Shown here: one piece after another, positions 1 to 7,341 of the stretch | How positions within the stretch are numbered: the first letter of the stretch is position 1 | Layout of the letters: each line of letters begins with the position of its first letter | Assembly: GCA_043802345.1 (NCBI GenBank) | Contig: JAZDLC010000420.1 | Location: 1-12,460, forward strand | Direction: 5' to 3' | Length of the DNA stretch: 12,460 nucleotides | From: JAZDLC01 sp043802345 | Lineage (GTDB): Bacteria; Planctomycetota; B15-G4; JADJEK01 | The notes under the pieces: model-generated | What the model saw: only the letters and a program-made list of their open reading frames with translations | The model's database searches: none | Told to the model about the DNA's origin: nothing | Translations under genes and position numbers: made by a program

Positions 1-427
1 GCGTGTAGTCTCCGTTGTGTTCGCCGGAGAAGCCGAAACGTACCGTGTACAGGCCCGTGCTCTTCAGGAGGTGATCCTGCAGCACGAGCCGCTGGGTGTT
101 CTTCTCGTCCTTGGTGAACGGAATCTTCTCGCGACGCCCCGGCGAGAAGAGTTCGGCGACCAGTCGGGCCTGTTTGTGGCGCGTCCGAAGCTCCAACTGG
201 ACGCGCGAGCCCTCGACCGCCTCGAAGGAGATCATGTTGTAGAAGCCGAGCACGATGTACCCCTTCGCGGTCGCGCCCAGCGGAACGCGTCCCACGCCAT
301 GTTCCCGGTTGATGCTCTCGGCGTCACCTGGATCGTCCGGCTCCCGGAAGCGCTTCCCTTGCCTCGTCTGGGACTCAGCGGTCGCCGTCAGGCAGAAGAG
401 GAGGGCCAGAGTGAGGAAGAGCGGCAT
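1..427 (-). CDS. Exported protein with PPC-like beta-sandwich, 3' end cut by the window
   Basis: Reading leftwards from an ATG at 427, the frame stays open for 142 codons to the window edge, so the C-terminus is missing. The first 17 residues (MPLFLTLALLFCLTATA) form a signal peptide with an A-T-A/E cleavage site, so the product should leave the cytoplasm. Residues about 55-142 alternate hydrophobic and polar residues and end in a G-L-Y-T-V-R-F-G-F then G-D-Y-T pattern. This recalls bacterial pre-peptidase C-terminal (PPC) beta-sandwich domains, which bind or present extracellular enzymes. The resemblance is by eye only. A G-rich GGGGAG lies directly before the ATG. No other frame in this stretch shows a comparable signal peptide or domain pattern. 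No enzyme motif is visible in the part present. The gene is divergent from the PP2C phosphatase. The existence of the gene is fairly sure; the domain is tentative. Confidence 0.78.
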   Translation of the reverse strand, partial: MPLFLTLALLFCLTATAESQTRQGKRFREPDDPGDAESINREHGVGRVPLGATAKGYIVLGFYNMISFEAVEGSRVQLELRTRHKQARLVAELFSPGRREKIPFTKDEKNTQRLVLQDHLLKSTGLYTVRFGFSGEHNGDYT

Positions 428-434
428 TCTCCCC

Positions 435-451
435 GGTCCGGTGCCCGGACC
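435..451. repeat. Perfect inverted repeat next to the start of the exported protein
   Basis: GGTCCG (435-440) and CGGACC (446-451) are perfectly complementary around a 5-nt loop. In the minus-strand mRNA the hairpin ends 7 nt before the ATG at 427 and abuts the G-rich ribosome-binding stretch, so it could affect translation initiation. In GC-rich DNA a 6-bp stem can be chance. Confidence 0.25.
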
Positions 452-541
452 CCCGGCCGCCGATCGCCGCGGCCCACAGAACCCGGCGCACTCGTCTGAG
501 CGCCACTTTCCGTTCTCCCAGTGCTCGACCAAGATGACTCC

Positions 542-551
542 GTTCGCGAAC
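542..551. repeat. 10-bp perfect palindrome in a divergent spacer
   Basis: GTTCGCGAAC is a perfect palindrome in the 428-690 spacer, between the exported protein (minus) and the phosphatase (plus). It lies about 20 bp downstream of the minus-strand TACAAT box, a position compatible with an operator for a dimeric repressor. No regulator gene is nearby to support this. Confidence 0.2.
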
Positions 552-571
552 AGTCCGGCGGGACATGCACG

Positions 572-577
572 ATTGTA
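572..577 (-). promoter_or_regulatory. Candidate -10 box, minus strand, for the exported protein
   Basis: TACAAT on the minus strand (ATTGTA on plus at 572-577) matches five of six bases of the sigma70 -10 consensus. Transcription would start near 565, giving a leader of about 140 nt to the ATG at 427. No convincing -35 lies 15-19 bp upstream. The same hexamer occurs in front of two other genes in this window. Confidence 0.3.
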
Positions 578-650
578 ACCGCGACCGCCTCGAATTCGCC
601 CCGGCTCCGATTTCCTTGAATGTGGAAAGTGAGAAGGCGGTGGCGCTCGC

Positions 651-656
651 TACAAT
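651..656 (+). promoter_or_regulatory. Candidate -10 box for the PP2C phosphatase
   Basis: TACAAT lies 34 bp before the ATG at 691. Transcription from here would start near 663 and exclude the upstream in-frame ATG at 565, which supports the shorter protein. A TTGAAT at 616-621 is too far away (29 bp) to be its normal -35 partner, and nothing better stands at 17 bp. Confidence 0.4.
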
Positions 657-690
657 CTTGGCTTCCTCAAACGGACCGGGAACTAGCGCA

Positions 691-1518
691 ATGACCGAGA
701 TCGATCCGCTTCCTCCCGGCTGGCGAATCTACATCGACAGCCGGATGGATGCCGTCGAGTTGTTTGAATTGGCGGGCGGCCGGGCGGCGGTCTACTCGGC
801 GCCGCGGCCGGAAAAGACGTCCAAGAACGAGGATGCGGCTCTGCTGGCGGTCATGGGGTCTGAGAGTGCTGTCCTGGGGGTGGCAGACGGGGCCGGAGGC
901 CTGCTTGCCGGAGCGGAAGCGGCGCGCCTGGCGATCACCCATCTGGCCAGGGAGTTGGCCGGGCCGGCGCCCCCCGAGGTACCGTTGCATGAGCGGATCA
1001 GAAACGGACTTCTGAGCGCGCATGACAGCATCGAGCGGATGGGCGTCGGCGCGGCGACCACCTTCGCCGGAATCGAAATCGTCAGGGGAGAGATGCGATC
1101 GGTCCATGCCGGCGACTCCATGGTGCTGGTGATCGCAGCGGATGGAGGTCGCAAGCACAGGACCGTGGCCCACTCTCCAGTGGGGTACGCTCTGGAGGCT
1201 GGGGTGCTGAGCGAGGTGGAGGCGATCTTTCACCAGGATCTGCACCTGGTCTCGAACCTTCTCGGCGTGGAGACTCCGGAGATCGAGGTGAGCGCCCCGC
1301 TGCAGCTGGCGCCGGGCGATACGGTGGTAATCGGCTCGGACGGACTGTTCGACAACCTGCTGATCGACGAGATCGCCGAGATGGTCTCCTCCGCGGACCT
1401 GCTCTCGGCGGCCGTGGGTCTGGTGGAGGAGACGGTGCGCCGCATGACTCGGCCGGCGGGAGATCACCCGAGCAAGCCGGATGATCTGGCGTTCATCTTG
1501 TTCAGGCTCGAGGGCTAG
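691..1518 (+). CDS. PP2C-family protein serine/threonine phosphatase
   Basis: A 275-residue single-domain PPM/PP2C phosphatase, which removes phosphate from Ser/Thr with two metal ions (Mn/Mg) in the cytoplasm. The metal-site motifs are present in order: N-E-D-A at 46-49 (D48), V-A-D-G-A-G-G at 64-70 (D66, G67), A-T-T-F at 122-125, A-G-D-S at 140-143, G-S-D-G-L-F-D-N at 215-222 (D217), and D-D-L-A-F at 264-268. The last motif is usually D-N-x-T/V; here it is D-D-L-A. No membrane segment or extra domain is visible. The frame is open back to an ATG at 565, but residues there do not fit the family, and the TACAAT box at 651-656 falls inside that extension, so 691 is chosen. The Shine-Dalgarno match is weak. 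No cognate Ser/Thr kinase is seen; the neighbour is a histidine kinase, which PP2C enzymes do not normally act on. The gene converges on that kinase and their stops overlap. Confidence 0.92.
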   Translation: MTEIDPLPPGWRIYIDSRMDAVELFELAGGRAAVYSAPRPEKTSKNEDAALLAVMGSESAVLGVADGAGGLLAGAEAARLAITHLARELAGPAPPEVPLHERIRNGLLSAHDSIERMGVGAATTFAGIEIVRGEMRSVHAGDSMVLVIAADGGRKHRTVAHSPVGYALEAGVLSEVEAIFHQDLHLVSNLLGVETPEIEVSAPLQLAPGDTVVIGSDGLFDNLLIDEIAEMVSSADLLSAAVGLVEETVRRMTRPAGDHPSKPDDLAFILFRLEG

Positions 1519-3638
1519 GCGCTGGACTCCACCTCCTCACCCTCCTTCGTCTCGGGGAGGTACAACAGAACCGTGGTCCCGTGGCCCTCCTCGGTGGAGA
1601 GTCTCACGTGTCCCCCCGACTGCTTGATGAAACCGTAGACCATGCTGAGCCCGAGACCGCTCCCCTTTCCCACCTCCTTCGTGGTGAAGAACGGTTCGAA
1701 TGCTTGCTTCCTGTCCTCGCTCGACATGCCGGTGCCGGTATCGACGACCGAGATCAACAGGTAGTCCCCGGGCTCGATCTCCTCCAGGTGGGCGGCAGGT
1801 GAAGGTTCGAGACGCGCGCGCTCCGTGCGGATCGTCAACTCCCCTCCTTCCGGCATGGCGTCCCGGGAGTTGAAAGCGAGATTCAGCAGCGCGGTCTCCA
1901 GTTGGGCGGGGTCCACAATCGTCTTGCCGAGGGTGGGATCCAGGTCTCGCCGGACCTTGATCGGCTCGCCAAGCGCCCTCTCGAGGAGGGGCAGCGTGTC
2001 GGAGATCAGTTGATTGACGTCGGTGACCGACGGCATGAGTGATTGGCGTCTGGAGAACGCCAGCAGTCGCTGGGTCAGCTCCGCGCCACGCTCGGCCGCC
2101 CGGCCGGCATCCCGGGCCAGGCTGGCCTGTTCGGGAGTGTTGGCAAGGTCCGTCTCGAGCATGTCGAGGTTGCCCATGATCACCGTCAGCAGGTTGTTGA
2201 AATCGTGCGCGATTCCACCGGTGAGCTGACCCACGGCTTCCATGCGCTGGGTCTGCCTGAGCTGCTCCTCCCGTTTCTTCTCCTGGGTAATGTCGGTGAT
2301 GACCATGTAGGTGCTGCCGTCCGGCAGGCGATGCTCCGCGACCCGGCGCCACGAACCGTTGGAGGCTTGCACCTCGACGTCTTCGCGGGGAATCCGGTGC
2401 TTCTCCATTCGCTCCTCGAGCCACTCCTCTTCCCGCCCCAGCGCTTCCTCGATCATTCCGTGCTCCAGCTGGATCCTGAGCACCTCCTCGAGGGTCATTC
2501 CGAGGTACGGACCCTTGCCGCCGGCGGAGTACATCTCCACGTAGTGGGAATTGAAGAAGGTCAGTTGATCGAGAGGATCGAACAGCGCGATTCCCTGGCT
2601 GATCTTGTCGACCGCGTCGAGGAAGCGGAATTCGGCTCGCTCCCGGCGCTGGGTCTCGGTCCGGAGCCTCCTGGTGGCCTGCTCCAGCTCCGTCGTGCGC
2701 CGCCGAATCTGGGTGCGTACGCGGTCACGCTGTGAAAGCAGCATTCTGAGATAGGCGCAGAGCACCGCGGTCAGGCTCAGGCCGAGGACCAGGGTCAGCC
2801 ACGCCGCCAGGGACTGGGAACCGGGAGGGCCCGACGCCGATCGCAACAGCTGCCGCCAGCGGATGCCGCCGAGTTCGATGTTGGTTTCGATGTGAGGCTC
2901 TCGCTGGAGCAGGTCGAGTGGCAAGGGGGTGACCGTGCCCTGTTTGGAGCGGGATGAATGGAAGCAGGCGAGCCGGCTCTCTTCCGCTTCATTCTCCTCG
3001 TACAGGTAGAGGTCGAGTTCGAGCGGGGCCGTGTGATCGAGTGCTCCTTCCACCAGACGAGAGAGAGGGATGATCGCGGCGAGGACTCCGGAACCCGAAC
3101 CTTCTTCCAGGACGGCCAGCGCCATCAGGCAGTCGCCGTAACTATCCAACTGGAATGATTTTGTGACCGCGACTTCCCCGGTGGTCCGGGTCCGCTCCAG
3201 AGCGGCCTTCACGAACCCTCTCGAGGCGAGATCAAGGCCGAGGCGGTGCCGGCCGTCGGCGAGCGGTTCCCCGAAGCGGGCGTTCAGGAGTTCCGATCCG
3301 TCGGCGGCATGTTCCCAGGCGAACCAGACCAGAGAGTAGATGGTTGCGTTTTTCGAAGTGATCCGGCGAGCGAAATCCTCAAACTCCTTCCGGGTGATCG
3401 TCTCGCTGGCCTCGAACAGCCCCCGGAGCGCCTCGAGAGCCCCGAAATCCTGTTTCATGGCCTGCACGACGCCGCCCGTGCTCGCGAGAGCCTGGCGCTC
3501 CAGCTCCTGATGAAAGCTGGCGTCCAGATTCCTGGTGAGCATTCGGAAGGCGGATCCGGAGAGCAGCACGCCGGCGACCGCCACCAGGAGGACCGGCAGC
3601 GCGCGCCGGCGTCCCCTGGAGAGTCTGGCGATCCGCAT
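1515..3638 (-). CDS. CHASE-domain, PAS-domain sensor histidine kinase
   Basis: A 707-residue membrane sensor kinase. A short basic N-terminus is followed by a first membrane helix (about 12-31), an extracytoplasmic CHASE-type sensor (about 40-250), a second helix (about 277-300), a basic linker likely to form a coiled coil (302-337), a PAS domain (about 338-451), and the kinase core. The core shows the phospho-acceptor histidine in G-G-I-A-H-D-F-N-N (H478), the N box around N590 in A-L-L-N-L-A-F-N-S, the G1 box D-T-G-T-G-M (633-638), and the G2 box G-K-G-S-G-L-G-L (657-664). CHASE domains sense small extracellular ligands; the ligand here is unknown. No receiver domain is fused and no response regulator gene is in the window, so it is an orphan. 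An in-frame ATG at 3755 would add 39 residues, but it lies upstream of the divergent gene's TACAAT box (3731-3736). The ATG at 3638 places the positive residues just before the first helix and is preceded by a G-rich stretch. Confidence 0.93.
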   Translation of the reverse strand: MRIARLSRGRRRALPVLLVAVAGVLLSGSAFRMLTRNLDASFHQELERQALASTGGVVQAMKQDFGALEALRGLFEASETITRKEFEDFARRITSKNATIYSLVWFAWEHAADGSELLNARFGEPLADGRHRLGLDLASRGFVKAALERTRTTGEVAVTKSFQLDSYGDCLMALAVLEEGSGSGVLAAIIPLSRLVEGALDHTAPLELDLYLYEENEAEESRLACFHSSRSKQGTVTPLPLDLLQREPHIETNIELGGIRWRQLLRSASGPPGSQSLAAWLTLVLGLSLTAVLCAYLRMLLSQRDRVRTQIRRRTTELEQATRRLRTETQRRERAEFRFLDAVDKISQGIALFDPLDQLTFFNSHYVEMYSAGGKGPYLGMTLEEVLRIQLEHGMIEEALGREEEWLEERMEKHRIPREDVEVQASNGSWRRVAEHRLPDGSTYMVITDITQEKKREEQLRQTQRMEAVGQLTGGIAHDFNNLLTVIMGNLDMLETDLANTPEQASLARDAGRAAERGAELTQRLLAFSRRQSLMPSVTDVNQLISDTLPLLERALGEPIKVRRDLDPTLGKTIVDPAQLETALLNLAFNSRDAMPEGGELTIRTERARLEPSPAAHLEEIEPGDYLLISVVDTGTGMSSEDRKQAFEPFFTTKEVGKGSGLGLSMVYGFIKQSGGHVRLSTEEGHGTTVLLYLPETKEGEEVESSA

Positions 3639-3730
3639 CTGGGTGCCCCGGGTCTGGTCGAGTGTCGCTTGAACTCGCGCTGGCCTGGACGTCCAAGCAC
3701 GTCGGCATGGCGATCGTTGGTCTGGCGTCG

Positions 3731-3736
3731 TACAAT
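3731..3736 (+). promoter_or_regulatory. Candidate -10 box for the DUF1570-like peptidase
   Basis: TACAAT stands 38 bp before the ATG at 3775, giving a leader of about 32 nt that contains the ribosome-binding site. At 17 bp upstream lies TGGCGA (3708-3713), only a three-of-six match to -35. The box sits in the 136-bp spacer shared with the divergent histidine kinase. Confidence 0.4.
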
Positions 3737-3774
3737 TTTCGCCGCTGTTTCTCATCTAAAAGGGGGAGCGGGTC

Positions 3775-5667
3775 ATGCTCTTCTTTCTCCTGCTGTTTCA
3801 TCTGTGTGTGCTGGAAGACGGACATCAGCCGTGGAAGGCGGAGGTCTCACTGACCCAAGTCGCGGACGAGCGGGAGGAAGCCGCGGGAGCGGATTTCCGG
3901 AAGAGGGTGGACTTCGGGCTCTGGTGCGGTTCGGTCGGACTGTTCGAACGGATGGAGAAAGTGCTGACCGGGGTTCTGGACGAACGCCAGGAGACGGAGC
4001 TCGTTGCCTCCGCGCTGGGTCTGGAACGGGAGGGTGACCTGCTGCGATTCGAGGAGCTCCGCAGGTTCTCCACCGAGCCGCCTCCAGCCGGGAAGAGCCG
4101 CATCGGGTCGCTCGCTGACAGGGAGCGCGCTGCGATCCTGAAGGACCGCTATCGGGAGATTCGTCTGGCGAACAAGTCGACCTATTTCGACCTCTGGACG
4201 GATCTCTCCGACGATGAGCTGGTCCCGTACACGAAGGTGCTGAACGGATACTACCGCAGCCTCAAGGGTCGTTTCCGGGCGTATGAACCGGCCAGCATCG
4301 ATGTCGTGCTGTTCAACAACCGGGCGGACTATCTGATCGACTACGTTCGCACCTTCGGGACGAGCGGCGAGAATGTGCTCGGGTACTACGTACCCGGGAG
4401 AAGGGTGCTGGTGTTCTGCGATGATCCGTATGAGAAGGCGGCAGTCCTGAACACGGCTCGGCATGAGTGCACCCACTTATTGGTTGATCTGAGCTACTCG
4501 GGGGCCGCCGTGCCGCCCTGGCTGAACGAGGGGCTGGCCTGCTTCCTCGCAGCGGACGGAGTCAATGCGGAGGGCCGGTACACCAGCGGCCTGATCCTGA
4601 CCTTGATGGAGGAGCTTGCCGGCAAGCACGCCGTCGGGATCGAGAAGCTGATGAAAGTGGACAGGAAGTCGCTCAAGTACCAGTACTACGCCTGGAGCTG
4701 GGCGCTGATCCACTACCTCAACCAGGCTCCACATGAGAAGCAGTTCCAGGAGTTCCTGGGCGAGCTGCGAACGGAACTGAATCAGGAGATCAAGCCGGAA
4801 GATGTGTCGGATCGGGTGCGAACCGTCTTCGGGCGGGTGTTCGGAGACGATCTTTCCCAGCTCGAGGCGGACTGGTGGTACTGGTTCGAGGAGTCGTTCC
4901 GGCTCGAACGGCCCGAGCAGTTCATCGACCTCGGATTCCGGGCCCTCGAAGAGTCGCTGATGGAGGAGAAGTCGGGGCGCAAGGAGCGGAGCGTGGAGAT
5001 CGCTCGAACAGCCTTTGCCGCGCTGCCCGACGGCCTGGAGCCCGACCTCGAAGCGGAACGCCGTCTGGGGGAGCTGAGCTGCCGAGTGCAGCGCGCGGCC
5101 CTGTCCGATCCGGGCACGGCATCCTGCCGCCTGCTGCTGAGAAGCGTTCGCGACAAGATGCGAAACCTCCCCTCGCTGCCGAACGAGGCGGTCCGCTCCA
5201 GCCTCATTCGGCAGGCACTGGAGATCACGAGGGAAGCGACCAATCTTCCGGCAAGGAAGGAAGGTGCTTACGACCTGCGGGCCGGCCTGATCCAGCAGGT
5301 GAGCCGATCCTCGGCGACCAGGAAGGACGAACTCCAGGCGATCGTGGTGCTGGTGGATGAGCTGTTGGAGATCGCCTTCGATTCCCAGGCCCGGGCGCTC
5401 GAGGCCGATCCGATTCACCGGCAGGCGGCCAACGAGTGGCTGTTCCTGTCAATGGACTACGCGCCGGGGAGGCTGGGCGAAGTGTTCGAGACGCTGCGCT
5501 TGCTGGTGGAGCTCGACCCGGACGATCGCAACCTCGCCGCGCTCGGTCTGGCCTACGCGGGACTCGGAAACAACGCGTGGGGGCGGCACCTCGTGGAGAG
5601 CGGGCTGCGTCGCTCGGCCCGGCCCGGAGCGCTCGATCCATACGCCCAACGGGCCGGGGTGCGATGA
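3775..5667 (+). CDS. Exported DUF1570-like HExxH zinc metallopeptidase
   Basis: A 630-residue protein with a hydrophobic N-terminus (LFFLLLFHLCVL, residues 2-13) that looks like a short signal peptide or anchor, although it lacks N-terminal positive charges. The peptidase centre is R-H-E-C-T-H at 229-234, giving zinc ligands H230 and H234 and catalytic E231. It is followed by P-W-L-N-E-G (248-253), where E252 should be the third zinc ligand, as in gluzincin (clan MA) peptidases. This spacing and the P-P-W-L-N-E-G signature are typical of DUF1570-type proteins. Residues 1-135 are charged and helical and unassigned. After the peptidase domain, residues about 385-630 are helical and may hold TPR-like repeats, most clearly near 550-610 (L-V-E-L-D-P-D-D, then L-G-L-A-Y-A-G-L-G). 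Substrate unknown. AGGGGGAG at 3761-3768 gives a good ribosome-binding site 6 nt before the ATG. It ends 4 bp before the stop of the convergent mrp gene, with no room for a separate terminator. Confidence 0.82.
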   Translation: MLFFLLLFHLCVLEDGHQPWKAEVSLTQVADEREEAAGADFRKRVDFGLWCGSVGLFERMEKVLTGVLDERQETELVASALGLEREGDLLRFEELRRFSTEPPPAGKSRIGSLADRERAAILKDRYREIRLANKSTYFDLWTDLSDDELVPYTKVLNGYYRSLKGRFRAYEPASIDVVLFNNRADYLIDYVRTFGTSGENVLGYYVPGRRVLVFCDDPYEKAAVLNTARHECTHLLVDLSYSGAAVPPWLNEGLACFLAADGVNAEGRYTSGLILTLMEELAGKHAVGIEKLMKVDRKSLKYQYYAWSWALIHYLNQAPHEKQFQEFLGELRTELNQEIKPEDVSDRVRTVFGRVFGDDLSQLEADWWYWFEESFRLERPEQFIDLGFRALEESLMEEKSGRKERSVEIARTAFAALPDGLEPDLEAERRLGELSCRVQRAALSDPGTASCRLLLRSVRDKMRNLPSLPNEAVRSSLIRQALEITREATNLPARKEGAYDLRAGLIQQVSRSSATRKDELQAIVVLVDELLEIAFDSQARALEADPIHRQAANEWLFLSMDYAPGRLGEVFETLRLLVELDPDDRNLAALGLAYAGLGNNAWGRHLVESGLRRSARPGALDPYAQRAGVR

Positions 5668-5671
5668 CCTG

Positions 5672-7054
5672 CTACCCTTGCGCGGCCTGCTCCTGAGCCA
5701 CGGTCCGGCACTCCTTGCACTCGCAGAGCTTCCGCAGGCGGTCAAAGGTGTAGAGCCCTTCCTTGTGCCCGTCGCTCCAGTGGATCTGGAGGGCGTAGCG
5801 GCCGGTCTGCTCGATCCTCTCGGGGCGGATGTTCTCCTTGATCTGGTCGCGGGTGATGATCCGCTCTCCGGTGTGCTCATCCACGCATCTGGCGCAGGAG
5901 CAAAGGAAACGCAGTTCCCGGTAGTCGTGCTCGCTCGTGTGCCCGTCGTTCCACTTGATCTCGAGGCGCGGGCCGTCGGTGCTCACCTGCGTCGGGATTC
6001 CGGAGCGGTTTCCCCCGAGAGCCAGCTTCGAAAGCGCCGCGGCGACCTGGTCCGCCAGCTCCAGGAAAGCCCGGGAAGTGGTGCTGTTCGGGTCCGCCGT
6101 GACCGCGGGTATGCCGTCGTCCGAGAGGCTGGCCAGGGCCGGCTCGATCGGGATCCTACCCAAAGTGGGCACGTTCCAGGAGTCCGAAGGCCGGGCCCCG
6201 CCCCTGGGGCGGAAGATATCGTGCTTCTCGTTGCACTTGCCGCACACGAAGTACGACATGTTCTCGATCACTCCCAGCACCGGAACGTTCACCGTGCCGA
6301 ACATCTTGAGGCCCTTCTCGGCTACCTCGGAGGCCACATCCTGAGGAGTGGTGACGATCACCGCGCCGGAGAGATTCGCCATCTGGGTGAGAGTCAGTTG
6401 GACGTCTCCGGTTCCGGGCGGAAGGTCGACGACCAGATAGTCGAGCTCGCCCCAGCCGACCTGCGTCAGGAACTGCTGGATCAGCGAACTGGCCATGGGA
6501 CCACGCCACATCACCGGTGCGTTCTCGTCGAGCAGCAGTCCCAGCGACATGAGCTTGAGTCCGTGGGCATCGAACGGCTCCAGCAAACCCTCGGCGGTCG
6601 CGGACGGTTTGGTCGCTCCGTCCACGTAGCGTCCCAGCGAGGGGCCGTAGACGTCGGCGTCCAGGAGGCCCACCTGGGCGCCCCTGTGGGCCAGGGCAGC
6701 CGCCAGGTTCACGGCCACGGTCGATTTTCCGACCCCGCCCTTGCCGGAGGCCACGGCCACGATGTTCTTGACGCCGGGCAGAACCTTTCCCTGGGCGCCT
6801 CCCTTCCGCACGGCGGCGGTCATCTCCACCTTCACGTCGGTCACCCCGGGAATCGACCGGATCTGCTCCGTGCAGTCGTTGCGCAGCCTCTCCTTCATCG
6901 GACAGGCCGGCGTGGTCAGTTCCACCACGACCGACACCGTGCCGCCCTTGATCTCGACCCTTTTCACGAAGTCGAGGCTGACGATGTCCTGATGCAGATC
7001 CGGGTCAATGACGTTTCTCAGGGCGTCAAGAACAGCCGCTTCAGTGATGGTCAT
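5672..7054 (-). CDS. mrp: Mrp/ApbC-family Fe-S carrier ATPase with C-terminal DUF971
   Basis: A 460-residue P-loop ATPase of the Mrp/NBP35 family, which binds a [4Fe-4S] cluster and passes it to apoproteins in the cytoplasm. An N-terminal MIP18-like (DUF59) domain occupies about 5-78, with the conserved T-P-A-C-P at 48-52. The ATPase follows: deviant Walker A G-K-G-G-V-G-K-S-T (104-112), D-A-D-V-Y-G-P-S-L (132-140), D-L-P-P-G-T-G-D (210-217) and E-N-M-S-Y-F (264-269), then the cluster-binding C-G-K-C (C271, C274). Residues about 362-447 form a DUF971 domain with two W-x-D-G-H motifs (368-372 and 426-430) and two cysteine clusters, C-S-C-A-R-C (385-390) and C-E-C-K-E-C (444-449). DUF59-ATPase-DUF971 is the architecture of plant HCF101 and some bacterial homologues. 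GGAAGG lies 8 nt before the ATG. rimP lies upstream on the same strand, 287 bp away; co-transcription is possible but unproven. Confidence 0.95.
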   Translation of the reverse strand: MTITEAAVLDALRNVIDPDLHQDIVSLDFVKRVEIKGGTVSVVVELTTPACPMKERLRNDCTEQIRSIPGVTDVKVEMTAAVRKGGAQGKVLPGVKNIVAVASGKGGVGKSTVAVNLAAALAHRGAQVGLLDADVYGPSLGRYVDGATKPSATAEGLLEPFDAHGLKLMSLGLLLDENAPVMWRGPMASSLIQQFLTQVGWGELDYLVVDLPPGTGDVQLTLTQMANLSGAVIVTTPQDVASEVAEKGLKMFGTVNVPVLGVIENMSYFVCGKCNEKHDIFRPRGGARPSDSWNVPTLGRIPIEPALASLSDDGIPAVTADPNSTTSRAFLELADQVAAALSKLALGGNRSGIPTQVSTDGPRLEIKWNDGHTSEHDYRELRFLCSCARCVDEHTGERIITRDQIKENIRPERIEQTGRYALQIHWSDGHKEGLYTFDRLRKLCECKECRTVAQEQAAQG

Positions 7055-7341
7055 TTCTCTAGCCTTCCGTCTTGGTCTGGATTCCGAGGGAGATAGCCGA
7101 CAGGCGGCTCGCCGGCGCCCGATAATCCGTCAGTCTGGCGCCGAGGTGCAAAGCCGCGATGTTACCACTGCGCCCGGTGAGGAACCACCCTCAAGGGTGC
7201 GCGGTACGGGCGGAGGAGAGGGGCGAGGGGCTCCAGCGGGCATCCAAGAGCAGGATCTCGGAGGTCTGGAGCCTGGCGAACGGCAGGAACAGGGATGGAC
7301 CTCGAGGGGGCGGCTCCCGTCCCTCGTTCCAGTCAGAGAGC
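7055..7341. other. 287-bp intergenic region between rimP and mrp
   Basis: I see no convincing gene here; open frames crossing it on either strand lack family features. It holds two small inverted repeats. CACCC-TCAA-GGGTG (7186-7199) has no following U tract on either strand and so is not a standard terminator. AGCCG-N5-CGGCT (7095-7109) lies in what would be the mrp leader. A minus-strand TAACAT (7164-7159) could be a weak -10 for mrp, but no -35 fits. No known riboswitch fold was recognised. Confidence 0.4.

Noticed and set aside
17..499. A 160-codon plus-strand frame at the left edge
   Set aside because: The opposite strand gives a protein with a signal peptide and a beta-rich domain pattern; this frame looks like its shadow.
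375..570. Two short minus-strand frames starting at 566 and 570
   Set aside because: They begin near the predicted transcript start of the TACAAT box at 572-577, so a leaderless peptide was considered. The sequences are arginine/serine-rich without features, and they overlap the signal-peptide gene in other frames.
5357..7096. A long plus-strand open frame (579 codons)
   Set aside because: It runs antisense to mrp and over the end of the peptidase gene. The translation has no recognisable domain, while mrp on the other strand has every family motif. Long shadow frames are expected in GC-rich DNA.
7186..7199. Hairpin CACCC-TCAA-GGGTG as a terminator of rimP
   Set aside because: There is no U tract on either strand after the stem, and it lies about 140 bp beyond the rimP stop.
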